DNA from: Halobacillus hunanensis
GTDB lineage: Bacteria > Bacillota > Bacilli > Bacillales > Halobacillaceae
Reading direction: 5' to 3'
NCBI RefSeq assembly: GCF_900166655.1
Contig: NZ_FVZB01000007.1
Coordinates: forward strand, 1,240,001-1,304,000
DNA: 64,000 nucleotides
The position numbers and the translations under genes are program-made. Below are positions 1 to 9,152 of this stretch, piece after piece (the first letter of the stretch is position 1; every line of letters starts with the position of its first letter). The notes beneath the pieces were generated by a model, which was given only the letters and a program-made list of their open reading frames with translations, had not been told where the DNA came from and ran no database searches.

Positions 1-322
1 CCCAGGCCATAGCTTCTTCTTTAAAATAATCTCCAATTGAGAAGTTACCGAGCATTTCAAAAAACGTATGATGGCGGGCTGTGAAACCTACATTTTCAAT
101 GTCATTTGTGCGGATCGATTTCTGCGCATTTACAATTCGCGGGTTCTCCGGAATCACGCGGCCATCAAAGTATTTCTTCAAGGTAGCTACACCACTATTA
201 ATCCATAATAGAGATGGATCTTCATGTGGAACAAGTGATGCACTCGGTTCGACACTGTGGCCTTTTTCTTTAAAAAAGTCTAAAAACATCTGTCGTACTT
301 CAGCCGAAGTCAATGATTTCAT
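1..322 (-). CDS. alaS: Alanine--tRNA ligase, N-terminal part (gene cut by window edge)
   Basis: The first about 107 codons of alanyl-tRNA synthetase, which charges tRNA-Ala in the cytoplasm. The visible protein starts [17 protein letters not shown] and runs on through [20 protein letters not shown], which is the class II catalytic core typical of AlaRS; the C-terminal editing and C-Ala domains lie beyond position 1. The ATG at 322 is supported by a GGAGG site a few bases upstream, and an ATG at 329 is out of frame. A T-box leader with a readable Ala specifier precedes it, so expression should rise when tRNA-Ala is uncharged. Confidence 0.96.
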   Translation of the reverse strand, partial: MKSLTSAEVRQMFLDFFKEKGHSVEPSASLVPHEDPSLLWINSGVATLKKYFDGRVIPENPRIVNAQKSIRTNDIENVGFTARHHTFFEMLGNFSIGDYFKEEAMAW

Positions 323-358
323 TTTTCATCCTCCAATATTAATATCTCCATACAAACG

Positions 359-617
359 AAAAACTCCCGTTCCTGCACTATGGCAGGGACGGGAGCTTAT
401 TCCGCGGTACCACCCTGATTATAGACACTGGTATTCTGTCTATCACCTCAACACGCACATAACGGGGCGCTTGCCGGCGGGTATTAGCCGCACTCAGGAA
501 TAGCGTTCAACAGAGCTTCTTTTATACTTCTTTCAGCCTATGGAAGTATCTCTCTTCTAAAGGGGCTGCTGCCTACTGATTTCCTTCAATGTGTTCATCG
601 TTCGTATAGTATTGATA
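359..617 (-). promoter_or_regulatory. T-box leader of alaS (specifier GCU)
   Basis: On the minus strand the leader carries the antiterminator core AGGGTGGTACCGCGG (about 401-416) followed by a terminator hairpin, CTCCCGTCCCTGC paired with GCAGGAACGGGAG, and a T-run at 359-364. Upstream, a Stem I-like region includes AGAGAG in the distal part and a loop reading TGAAC-GCT-A, placing a GCU (Ala) specifier at 502-504. Seen: motifs and hairpin. Known: uncharged tRNA stabilises the antiterminator. Inferred: exact specifier position and the start at about 617, from the promoter spacing. Confidence 0.93.
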
Positions 618-623
618 TGCGCT

Positions 624-652
624 ATTATAGATAACATCTGACTATCTGTCAA
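624..652 (-). promoter_or_regulatory. Consensus sigma-A promoter of alaS
   Basis: TTGACA (652-647), a 17-base spacer and TATAAT (629-624) form a perfect consensus promoter on the minus strand. The -35 box lies over the last codons and stop of the upstream permease gene, so alaS is transcribed independently with no gap between genes. Confidence 0.88.
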
Positions 653-1709
653 CGCGCAGACGTGAATGGCCAATTTCCTCCACCACCACTTTTAAACAAG
701 TAAGAACCGGGACAGCAGCGATCATGCCTGCCACACCAGCAAGCTCACCACCAGCCAGTAGTGCTAATATAATTAACAGTGGGTGAATGTGAATACTTCT
801 CCCCATAATGTATGGAGATAACAAGTTCCCTTCCATAATCTGAATCACAAAAATAGCAATAAGTGCTATAATAAGCGTTTTTACTGAAATCGTAACTGCA
901 ACAATTAAAGCTGGAACTGCCCCAAGCAGTGGTCCAAAATAAGGGATAATATTAGTAATCCCCGCCACCACTCCTAACAAGAGTGGATAAGGTAGTCCGG
1001 CCAGCCAAAAACCTACCGTCGCAAAAAAGCCGACAAATAAACTGATCAATAATTGTCCTCTAATGTAGCCTCCTAGTGAATGACTAAGTTTGCCGCTGAC
1101 ATGTTTGGCTTCACCATGCCATTTTTCCGGAAGGAGGCGTAACAAAGAATGAAAAATTAGCGAATGGTCTTTTAAAAAGTAGAACGTCATAACTGGAATT
1201 ACAGCCAGTAATACAATCACGTTAAATACACCACTTAATGCAGCTACTGCTGACATCAACCATTCGCTCAGCCACGCCTCAAAGTCAGAAAAACGCTCAT
1301 CAAGCTGCTCATGAATTCCATCTGGAAAACGTTCTGTTTGGGCATAAAATTCGCTTGTCCAGTTTTGATAGGATTCCATTAGATGCGGAAGCTGCACACT
1401 CAATGCTTTCAACTGTTCTAATAGATGGGGATAACCACGATAAAGGGAAAATCCAGTAACTGAAAAAAAGACAGCAAAGATAAGCAAGATCGATAATCCT
1501 CTTGATAAGCCAAGCTCCTCCAAAAATTGAACAACAGGATGAAGTAATAGAGATAACACGATCGCGAGTATAAAGGGTAAAAGAATTCGCAGGATCATAA
1601 GCACTACATGGTCATAATAAGGATACAGCCAAGCTAAAATAAGCATAAAGAGTAACACTGTAAAGCATATGACACTGCGGCTGATCCATTTATTGGCTTT
1701 CTCCTTCAT
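642..1709 (-). CDS. yrrI: AI-2E family transporter / UPF0118 membrane permease (YrrI-like)
   Basis: A 355-residue integral membrane protein of the AI-2E exporter/PerM family. Three hydrophobic segments lie in the first 70 residues (for example VICFTVLLFMLILAWLYPYY). A soluble amphipathic stretch follows at about 90-150, then a block of further membrane helices at about 155-340 with the family signature region PYFGPLLGAVPA. Length is normal for the family. In B. subtilis yrrI also lies next to alaS. The substrate is not deducible: some relatives export AI-2, others are Na+/H+ antiporters. The ATG directly follows the stop of the zinc-ribbon gene, suggesting co-translation. Confidence 0.85.
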   Translation of the reverse strand: MKEKANKWISRSVICFTVLLFMLILAWLYPYYDHVVLMILRILLPFILAIVLSLLLHPVVQFLEELGLSRGLSILLIFAVFFSVTGFSLYRGYPHLLEQLKALSVQLPHLMESYQNWTSEFYAQTERFPDGIHEQLDERFSDFEAWLSEWLMSAVAALSGVFNVIVLLAVIPVMTFYFLKDHSLIFHSLLRLLPEKWHGEAKHVSGKLSHSLGGYIRGQLLISLFVGFFATVGFWLAGLPYPLLLGVVAGITNIIPYFGPLLGAVPALIVAVTISVKTLIIALIAIFVIQIMEGNLLSPYIMGRSIHIHPLLIILALLAGGELAGVAGMIAAVPVLTCLKVVVEEIGHSRLRVDR

Positions 1710-1886
1710 TTATGATCCCGACTGATAGAAAATGTCATTTAAGGAACTTAAACTTCCATCCTCTTCTATTTGGTTAATATTCACCTTTCCATCCTCAATT
1801 GACAATTCGATAAAACATGTCCAGCAATAATATTGGTCATTGCCTATACGTCCAAGGTTTCGTCCCTGGCAATTTGGACATTTCAT
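1710..1886 (-). CDS. Small zinc-ribbon protein
   Basis: A 58-residue protein that begins MKCPNCQGRNLGRIG and has two Cys-x2-Cys pairs, CPNC near the start and CWTC about 20 residues later, forming a rubredoxin-like zinc knuckle. The remainder is acidic. The chosen ATG at 1886 has an AAGGAG site eight bases upstream; an in-frame start at 1910 would put this site inside the gene. Its stop abuts the start of the permease gene. Partner and function are unknown. Confidence 0.75.
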   Translation of the reverse strand: MKCPNCQGRNLGRIGNDQYYCWTCFIELSIEDGKVNINQIEEDGSLSSLNDIFYQSGS

Positions 1887-1921
1887 AGAACATACTCCTT
1901 TTTTTACCAAGTAGTATGTCC

Positions 1922-2755
1922 CTAGTTATCTCTCTTCATACATGATAGAACGCTATCGATCCAGCTAATCGATTCATTTACAAACTGATCGGAAGGCCTG
2001 GAATGGGGGGTATGTTCGAATATGAAATATTTAGCCTGCCCATGGGCCAGATATTCAATGATCGGCTTAATGCTGAAATACTCTTGTGATTCCTCGTATG
2101 CAGGGTGTGGCGGCACCCAAATGTACTTTTTTCCATCTATTAAAATATTATGTAAGTGGACTACTCTAATAAACGGCTCCAACTTCTTGAGGTAAACGGG
2201 CCATTCATCCCCAACCGCCAGCAAATAGTCGCCTATATCAATACAAAGAGACAAGTTGTATGTTTCCCATAGATATTTAGGGAAATCATGGACAACTTTA
2301 ATATTATGAGGAGACATAGAAGGGCCAAGTTTAGGCTCACAAACAATGGGGATATTGTAGCTTTCCTGTAATCTGTTAAGAAAACTCAATCCTTCCTCTA
2401 CTTTCACATTTATGTCCTGAATGCTGCTTTCTTTTATGAATGGGAAATGAACGAGTACATAAGCAGCACCTAACATTGATAATGTTCGTACTTCATTTTC
2501 AAACTGCTGTCTTGCCTGTTCAGGTTCAAACGAAATAAAGTCGAGCAGGTCATATTTGCTCTCTCCGCGTATAAGCGGCGAATGAACCCCATAACGATAT
2601 CCATTCTTTTTGGCCAGCTTAAGGAAGGATTCAAAATCTGAATAGCTCGGAAACTCCCCGATTTCTACATGCTTAAATCTTGAATTAAATAGTTGCTGAA
2701 ATCGATTGGGATTAGACATAATGGTACTGCCTGAGAAACCTAATTCATGGACCAT
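1922..2755 (-). CDS. Xylose-isomerase-like TIM barrel protein, function unknown
   Basis: A 277-residue protein of the sugar phosphate isomerase/epimerase (AP endonuclease family 2) fold. Visible features fit a metal-dependent barrel: H58 in YGVHSP, H103 in LVHFP, E140 in IVCEP, D173 in CIDIGD, H200/H202 in VVHLHN and E247 in FEHT lie at successive strand ends, the usual metal-ligand pattern. It begins 16 bases after recD2 and is followed closely by the zinc-ribbon and permease genes, so it is probably in their operon. Substrate is unknown: sugar isomerase, epimerase or endonuclease IV-like activity are all possible from the fold alone. Confidence 0.72.
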   Translation of the reverse strand: MVHELGFSGSTIMSNPNRFQQLFNSRFKHVEIGEFPSYSDFESFLKLAKKNGYRYGVHSPLIRGESKYDLLDFISFEPEQARQQFENEVRTLSMLGAAYVLVHFPFIKESSIQDINVKVEEGLSFLNRLQESYNIPIVCEPKLGPSMSPHNIKVVHDFPKYLWETYNLSLCIDIGDYLLAVGDEWPVYLKKLEPFIRVVHLHNILIDGKKYIWVPPHPAYEESQEYFSIKPIIEYLAHGQAKYFIFEHTPHSRPSDQFVNESISWIDSVLSCMKRDN

Positions 2756-2770
2756 ATGGCCACCCTGCCT

Positions 2771-5104
2771 TTACATAAAGTCATATGGGGAAAGTTCTTC
2801 TTCGTCCGTCTCCCCTTTATCCATCTCTCCGGCCGATTCCTGTTGTAGTTTATCCACTAAATGAGTATATCTTAAGTTTGTATCAGTCGTTTGTACGCCT
2901 TCTAGAAAGGCATTTGTATCTCCGCATATAATCAGTGAATGCTTCGATCTCGTGATGGCTGTGTACAGCAAATTTTTTCTTAGCATCCTGCGATAACTGC
3001 GGACAACAGGCAGGATCACAATCGAAAATTCGCTTCCCTGCGATTTGTGAATGGATGTGCAATAGGCATGCATAATGTTATTAAGATTTTTTTTAGGATA
3101 GACGACTTCCTTACCATCATAATCGACGACAACCTGTTCTACTTGATCCACATTTTCTTCGGCTCGAAAAATAGCCACTATTTCTCCGATATCACCATTA
3201 TAAACACCATCTTCCGGCTGATTAACAAGCTGAATCACCTTGTCGCCTTTCCGGTAAATCACATCTTTAAACATCAGATCTCTTTTTTGCTTGCTTTTCG
3301 GATTCACGACTCGCTGAATCTCTTCATTCAATTTATGAATACCCACATCCGTTCGATACATCGGAGCGAGAACTTGCACTTCACGTGACTCTATTCCTTT
3401 ATCTAACGCCTTTTTAACGATGTTCGTTACTAAATCTTTCAGCTGATGCTCCCGCGCATTGATAAAATTAAAATCATGCTCCTTCGTCAGTGACTGCCTG
3501 TTGCATTGATCATTTTTAATCTCGTGGGCCAGCTGAATAATTTTTGACCCTTCTTTTTGCCTGTACACCTCTGATAGTTGTACAGAAGGCAGCTGATTCG
3601 AAGCTAACATATCTGCTAGCACTTGACCTGGACCGACGGATGGTAATTGATCCTCATCCCCGACGATCAATACTTGCATATCAGAGGGAATCGCTCGAAA
3701 CAATTGATTGGCAAGCCACATATCAACCATAGAGAATTCGTCAATAATTAATAGTTTGCCTTCAAGTTGGTTGTTTTGATTTTTGTCAAAACTGTCATGG
3801 CCATCCCAGACGAGCAAGCGATGAATCGTACTGGCTGGCAGGCCGGTTGACTCAGTCATACGCTTAGCGGCACGGCCAGTCGGGGCAGCAAGTATAAAAG
3901 GGAAAGGTTCACCTTGATCGTAATCTGTTTTATCAGTAGATAGGTCATAAAGCGTCGAATGCGCCTTAATAATGCCTTTAATCACAGTGGTTTTCCCTGT
4001 ACCTGGACCTCCAGTCAGGATCATTACTTTCGATTGTAATGCCTTCTCGATCGCCGAAAACTGATCTTCACCATAACTAATAGACTCTTCTTCCTCCATA
4101 TCTCCAACGATCTTCAACAGCTCCGCCTGTGTATGTTCCGTTTCGAGTTCTTGCTCCATGATTCTTTCCAGCTGGTGGCAGAATCCATTCTCTGCATGAA
4201 AGAGTGATGGTAAGTAAACACGATCCTCTTCGATAAAAACATAGCGGTCTTCAGCAAGGCGCATAACTTGTTCTGATAATTGCTCAAAGGTAATTGATTT
4301 CTCACCACTGCTGCTATTTAGGAGAGTTTCCACTTGCGATAAACAGGATGCAGTCGGTAGATAAACATGTCCAGCTGACAAGCTCTGCTGTAAGATATAT
4401 AAACAGGCTGCTCGCAGTCTTGTAGGATGATCAAACGGCAGTTTTTGTACTTTTGCCATTTCATCTGCACGGTGGAAGCCAAAACCTTCTACTTTGAACA
4501 CCAGTTGATAAGGATCCTCCTCTATAATCGCTAGAGTTTGATCTTTAAATGCTTCATAAATCTTCTGCGAAAGCTTGAGACCGAAACCGTATTGATTCAG
4601 GTGAATCATGACATGCTCAAATCCCTGATGTTCCTTTAACGTATTGTATAGCGTTTCACGTTTTTCTTTCGGAAGTTTCGGAACTTTTTTCAAAACGTCT
4701 GGATCTTCTAAAATAGCTGAAAGAGCCTGCTCACCTAGCTGCTCTACCACTCGTTCGGCCGTTTTCTTGCCAATCCCGTGAAATAGATCACTCGATAAAT
4801 AGACAACTAACCCATCCTTAGTCTCAGGGAGTACCCGTTTATAAAATTCAACTTGATATTGGCGTCCGAACTTTTTATGCTCCTGAAAAACACCATGAAA
4901 AACATACGTCTCTCCGATTTCGAGTGGAGGAAAATGGCCTTTAATCACTACGCTTTTTTCATCGAAGTCTTCGTTCGTATCCGTCACTATGATAGAAGCT
5001 ATGGAAAAATGCTCCGACTCCTTATGAAAAATCATCCGACCCAGTTCCCCTTTAATATAAGGGCGTTCTTCACTTGTCTCCGAAAATAGCGTTCGTTCAG
5101 CCAT
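2771..5104 (-). CDS. recD2: SF1B DNA helicase RecD2 (YrrC)
   Basis: A 777-residue 5'-3' DNA helicase of the RecD2 type, found in bacteria that lack RecBC and acting in replication-fork maintenance and repair. The N-terminal third holds an OB-like region and helix-hairpin-helix repeats (LFHGIGKKTAERVVEQLG near 108-125). The helicase core has Walker A GGPGTGKTT at about 365-373, motif II LLIIDEFSMVD at about 450-460, motif III VGDEDQLPSVGPG and a C-terminal TSIHKSQGSEF motif. The ATG at 5104 has AAAGGAG seven bases upstream. Gene order yrrB-recD2 matches B. subtilis. Length is normal for the family. Confidence 0.95.
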   Translation of the reverse strand: MAERTLFSETSEERPYIKGELGRMIFHKESEHFSIASIIVTDTNEDFDEKSVVIKGHFPPLEIGETYVFHGVFQEHKKFGRQYQVEFYKRVLPETKDGLVVYLSSDLFHGIGKKTAERVVEQLGEQALSAILEDPDVLKKVPKLPKEKRETLYNTLKEHQGFEHVMIHLNQYGFGLKLSQKIYEAFKDQTLAIIEEDPYQLVFKVEGFGFHRADEMAKVQKLPFDHPTRLRAACLYILQQSLSAGHVYLPTASCLSQVETLLNSSSGEKSITFEQLSEQVMRLAEDRYVFIEEDRVYLPSLFHAENGFCHQLERIMEQELETEHTQAELLKIVGDMEEEESISYGEDQFSAIEKALQSKVMILTGGPGTGKTTVIKGIIKAHSTLYDLSTDKTDYDQGEPFPFILAAPTGRAAKRMTESTGLPASTIHRLLVWDGHDSFDKNQNNQLEGKLLIIDEFSMVDMWLANQLFRAIPSDMQVLIVGDEDQLPSVGPGQVLADMLASNQLPSVQLSEVYRQKEGSKIIQLAHEIKNDQCNRQSLTKEHDFNFINAREHQLKDLVTNIVKKALDKGIESREVQVLAPMYRTDVGIHKLNEEIQRVVNPKSKQKRDLMFKDVIYRKGDKVIQLVNQPEDGVYNGDIGEIVAIFRAEENVDQVEQVVVDYDGKEVVYPKKNLNNIMHAYCTSIHKSQGSEFSIVILPVVRSYRRMLRKNLLYTAITRSKHSLIICGDTNAFLEGVQTTDTNLRYTHLVDKLQQESAGEMDKGETDEEELSPYDFM

Positions 5105-5121
5105 GTTGTTTCTCCTTTTAC

Positions 5122-5784
5122 TTAATCTTCTTCCAGTGCTTGTTCAACTTGTGCCTTAGCATGTGAAGCCAGCGTGTGCTCCTTATTAATGTCGAGCGCT
5201 TTATTGAAGTAGTCAAGTGCTGTTTCAGCATCTTCCTTATGTAAGGCAGCGACTCCTAAATTATAGTACGCATCACTGTGTTGATGGTCTAATTGTAGCA
5301 CACGATTCATCGTCTGTTCAGCGGACTCAATTTGTCCATTTTGGGCTAAACAGAGACCATATTGAAACTGAATATCTACATCCTCAGGATTCAACTCTGC
5401 CGCCCGCAATAAGTAGGGCAGTGCCAGTTTGACATACTCCTGATGAACGAACGTCATTCCCATCATAAAATGAACATCAGCTTCGTCTAAACCTTTTTCT
5501 ATCGCCACTAAATATTGCTTCTGTGCTTTCGTATAGGATTCTTGTTCATAATACACATTCCCTAAACCATAATAGGCAGTACCTGCCTCGCTATCAAGCT
5601 CAATGGCTCGGTTAAAAAAGCGTTCCGCCCGTTTGAATTCATTCAAATGAACAAGCAAATTACCAAAATTAATATACCCGATCGGATCTTCCGGGTTTTC
5701 ATCAATGGCTTCCGTAAATAATTTAGCCGCTTCTTCTAACTTATGATTCTGCATGAGTTCAATCGCTTTCGTCATTTTATCCAT
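5122..5784 (-). CDS. yrrB: Tetratricopeptide repeat protein YrrB
   Basis: A 220-residue, nearly all-TPR protein with about six 34-residue repeats of the pattern A-YYGLGNVYYEQESYTKA; it lacks a signal peptide or membrane span, so it is likely a cytoplasmic protein-binding scaffold. The ATG at 5784 (MDKMTKAIEL) has AAGGGGA at a proper distance, better than the in-frame ATG at 5814, which would start inside the T-tract of the upstream terminator. In B. subtilis yrrB lies between mnmA (trmU) and recD2 as here. Binding partner is unknown. Confidence 0.85.
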   Translation of the reverse strand: MDKMTKAIELMQNHKLEEAAKLFTEAIDENPEDPIGYINFGNLLVHLNEFKRAERFFNRAIELDSEAGTAYYGLGNVYYEQESYTKAQKQYLVAIEKGLDEADVHFMMGMTFVHQEYVKLALPYLLRAAELNPEDVDIQFQYGLCLAQNGQIESAEQTMNRVLQLDHQHSDAYYNLGVAALHKEDAETALDYFNKALDINKEHTLASHAKAQVEQALEED

Positions 5785-5800
5785 CGTGATTCCCCTTTTA

Positions 5801-5838
5801 TAAAAAATAGCCATGTCCGTTTAACATTCGGACATGGC
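5801..5838 (-). terminator. Intrinsic terminator after mnmA
   Basis: A perfect 10-bp stem GCCATGTCCG/CGGACATGGC (5810-5819 and 5829-5838) with a 9-base loop, followed on the minus strand by TATTTTTTA. It lies only 8 bases past the mnmA stop and 17 bases before the yrrB start, so yrrB-recD2 must rely on read-through or a promoter inside mnmA. Confidence 0.85.
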
Positions 5839-5845
5839 CGTATCA

Positions 5846-6964
<1,119 letters not shown>

Positions 6965-6972
6965 TCACCTTC

Positions 6973-8112
6973 CTATTTCAGCCTGTTAATAATTTGGCTG
7001 ATCCGCTGCGCTGCTTCTTTGACATCTTCCCTATTATTAGCAATCCCAAAGCTAAACCGAACAGAGTTCACCGTTCTTGCATCACCATTACCGTACATCG
7101 CTGTTAAAACATGAGAAGGTTCAACTGACCCCGCTGTACAAGCACTTCCGCTCGAAGCTGCTATGCCTGATAAATCAAAATTGGTCAGCAATGCTTCAAC
7201 ATTCATGTTTGGAAAACTAATGTTAACGATCGTTTCAATGGTTTGACTTTCTATCCCATTTATTTGAAAGTCAACGGATTCCCTCGATAATTCCGCTAAA
7301 AATAGTTGCTTATAATGACCGTACCGTTCTTTTCTTTCGGTACGGTCTGTTTCAGTCAGTTCCATTGCTTTTTGAAAACCGACGATTCCTGGCACATTTT
7401 CTGTACCCGCCCGCCGTTTTCGCTCCTGTTCTCCGCCATGAGCAAGTGACTGCATAGGTGTTCCTTCTCGTATATAAAGAAATCCTACACCTTTTGGACC
7501 GTTAATTTTGTGACTGGAAACAGCTAATAAATCAATAGACAGCTCAGCCACATTGATGTCCATTAATCCATAAGCTTGTACGATATCGGAATGGCAATAA
7601 GCCTGGTGTGAAGCGAGCAATTCCGAAATTGCCTTCATCGGCTGCACTGCTCCAGTCTCGTTGTTTACCATCATGATCGAGACTAAGATCGTGTCTTCTC
7701 TTAGTGAAGCTTCCAGATCTTCTATACGAATACACCCATCTTCATATACAGGTAAATAAGTGATTTCAAAACCATTTTGTTCCAGATATTGTACAGCATG
7801 AAGGGCAGCATGATGTTCAACCTGTGTGGTTATCACATGCTTGCCTTTCCCTTGGTTAGCCAAGGCCGTTCCGATAATAGCTAAATTATCAGCCTCCGTC
7901 CCGCCACTCGTAAACACAATCTCTTTTTCTTTAGCACCTATGCTGCGAGCAGCCGTCCTTCGAGCTTGATCCAATACATTTCTGGCTTTACGGCCAAATT
8001 GATGCACACTTGATGGATTTCCATAAATCGTTTGGTACACAGGGACCATTGCCTTGATGACCTCGTCATGAACAGGGGTTGTGGCAGCATGATCTAAATA
8101 AATAGGCTTCAA
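6973..8112 (-). CDS. yrvO: Cysteine desulfurase, IscS/NifS family (YrvO-like)
   Basis: A 379-residue PLP enzyme that takes sulfur from cysteine as a persulfide. The PLP-binding lysine is K202 in SSHKINGPKG, and the active-site cysteine is C325 in SSGSACTAGSVEP, in the long-loop class. It begins with a TTG codon at 8112, preceded by GGGAGGTG at the right distance; no in-frame ATG fits. It lies between cymR and mnmA, and in B. subtilis the YrvO protein passes sulfur to MnmA. An iron-sulfur role as well cannot be excluded from sequence. Confidence 0.94.
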   Translation of the reverse strand: MKPIYLDHAATTPVHDEVIKAMVPVYQTIYGNPSSVHQFGRKARNVLDQARRTAARSIGAKEKEIVFTSGGTEADNLAIIGTALANQGKGKHVITTQVEHHAALHAVQYLEQNGFEITYLPVYEDGCIRIEDLEASLREDTILVSIMMVNNETGAVQPMKAISELLASHQAYCHSDIVQAYGLMDINVAELSIDLLAVSSHKINGPKGVGFLYIREGTPMQSLAHGGEQERKRRAGTENVPGIVGFQKAMELTETDRTERKERYGHYKQLFLAELSRESVDFQINGIESQTIETIVNISFPNMNVEALLTNFDLSGIAASSGSACTAGSVEPSHVLTAMYGNGDARTVNSVRFSFGIANNREDVKEAAQRISQIINRLK

Positions 8113-8130
8113 AACTGAGCACCTCCCTAT

Positions 8131-8550
8131 CTAAATGTAAAACATATAGGCATCTTGTGTTTGATCATCTACATGATCTTTAAGATCCTCTAATGTTGTT
8201 GTATCTAAAACGTCCTTCACCGCATCGCGAACTCTTTTCCATAGAGCCTGCTTCGCTGGCTCTTCGTCCTCAATCCCTTCAACGGGAGTGATTGGACCTT
8301 CCAGTATCCTGATGACATCCCCCGCTGTAATTTCGTGAGGAGACTTTGTTAACATATAACCGCCGTATGCACCTCTGACGCTCTTCACAAGCCCTGCGTT
8401 CCGAAGCGGCGCGATTAATTGTTCTAAATAATGTTCGGACAAATTATTATCCCTCGCTATTTGTTTTAAGGAGATCGGACCTTCACCAAACTTTCTGGCC
8501 AACTCAATCATAATCGTTAGTCCGTAACGTCCCTTCGTAGAGATCTTCAT
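8131..8550 (-). CDS. cymR: Cysteine metabolism repressor CymR (Rrf2 family)
   Basis: A 139-residue Rrf2-type winged-helix regulator. The start MKISTKGRYGLTIMIELA and the end AYMFYI match CymR of B. subtilis almost exactly as I remember it. The DNA-binding helix region includes NLSEHYLEQLIAPLRNAGL (about 38-56), followed by the wing VRGAYGGYML. CymR acts with CysK to repress cysteine and methionine uptake and synthesis genes. There are no iron-sulfur cysteines. The ATG at 8550 has AAGAAGGG eight bases upstream; an alternative GTG lies at 8559. It is adjacent to the cysteine desulfurase gene. Confidence 0.95.
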   Translation of the reverse strand: MKISTKGRYGLTIMIELARKFGEGPISLKQIARDNNLSEHYLEQLIAPLRNAGLVKSVRGAYGGYMLTKSPHEITAGDVIRILEGPITPVEGIEDEEPAKQALWKRVRDAVKDVLDTTTLEDLKDHVDDQTQDAYMFYI

Positions 8551-8570
8551 ATTATTCACCCTTCTTCCTT

Positions 8571-8596
8571 CAATAAGCGAACCTCATCGCTTATTG
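8571..8596 (-). promoter_or_regulatory. Perfect inverted repeat in the cymR leader
   Basis: CAATAAGCGA and TCGCTTATTG form a perfect 10-bp inverted repeat with a 6-base spacer (ACCTCA on the plus strand), ending directly before the purine-rich ribosome site of cymR. It could be a leader hairpin or a repressor operator; there is no T-run, so it is not an intrinsic terminator. Confidence 0.55.
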
Positions 8597-8689
8597 CTCG
8601 CCAAACTTTATTATATAAACACATTTAGGTTTTAATAATATAGTATATTTTGTTGATCTTTAACCCTTGAAATTGATAAACTCTCGTCC

Positions 8690-8835
8690 TTAACGGCGAG
8701 ATTGATTTACACCTCAGGCAGTCGCGTTCCTCGGCCCACAGTGAGCGTTCTTTACCGCGCAAGGAGCCTCAGCGCGAGCTAGCGGAAAGCGTAGTGTATT
8801 TCCGAAGCCGTATGTTAAGCCTCAGTTTATATCTC
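8690..8835. repeat. GC-rich palindromic intergenic element, candidate repeat
   Basis: Part of the 602-base gene-free stretch between cymR and rarA. It is distinctly GC-richer than its surroundings and carries short nested palindromes: CGCGC/GCGCG (8756-8776) and CGGAAA/TTTCCG (8783-8804). No ORF or promoter fits it. Its style resembles the element at 11245-11362 and the repetitive palindromic sequences scattered in Bacillaceae genomes. The rest of 8836-9152 is AT-rich and holds only the rarA leader. Confidence 0.45.
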
Positions 8836-8957
8836 ATGCCTCAAAAACAGCTCAACAGAAAGAGTAAACTCAGCCTTTTTAGAATTCCAAGCACGATGAA
8901 ACAATTTTAGTAACACGATTGATACCAAACGCTATTATAGCATGAATAGCAAGTCTC

Positions 8958-9152
8958 TTGCATTTTGTTAAGATTAGTCCTACGCTAAAAATTATCAATA
9001 TAATAGGAAAATGCAAGCAGTTGCAGCAACTCGTGAGCGAATGTCTGCTGCACCCTCCTTATCTCCTACCGTCAATCGTGGATACACGGAGGAATATAAA
9101 GAACGTTCATGATATAGCTGCTTGGACTATTCCGTTAAAGGAGCATAAACTT
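8958..9152 (+). promoter_or_regulatory. Structured leader of rarA, candidate
   Basis: The region before rarA has a TATAAT-like -10 box near 9000 with no good -35 box. It is followed by a leader with GCAGCA/TGCTGC and CCTCC/GGAGG pairings and a palindrome AGTTGCAGCAACT near 9016. The frame is open and joined to rarA, so a long N-terminal extension is formally possible, but RarA proteins do not have it. Confidence 0.35.

Noticed and set aside
81-503. Open reading frame of 140 codons on the plus strand
   Set aside because: It lies antisense to the alaS start and its T-box and has no ribosome site; both explain the sequence better.
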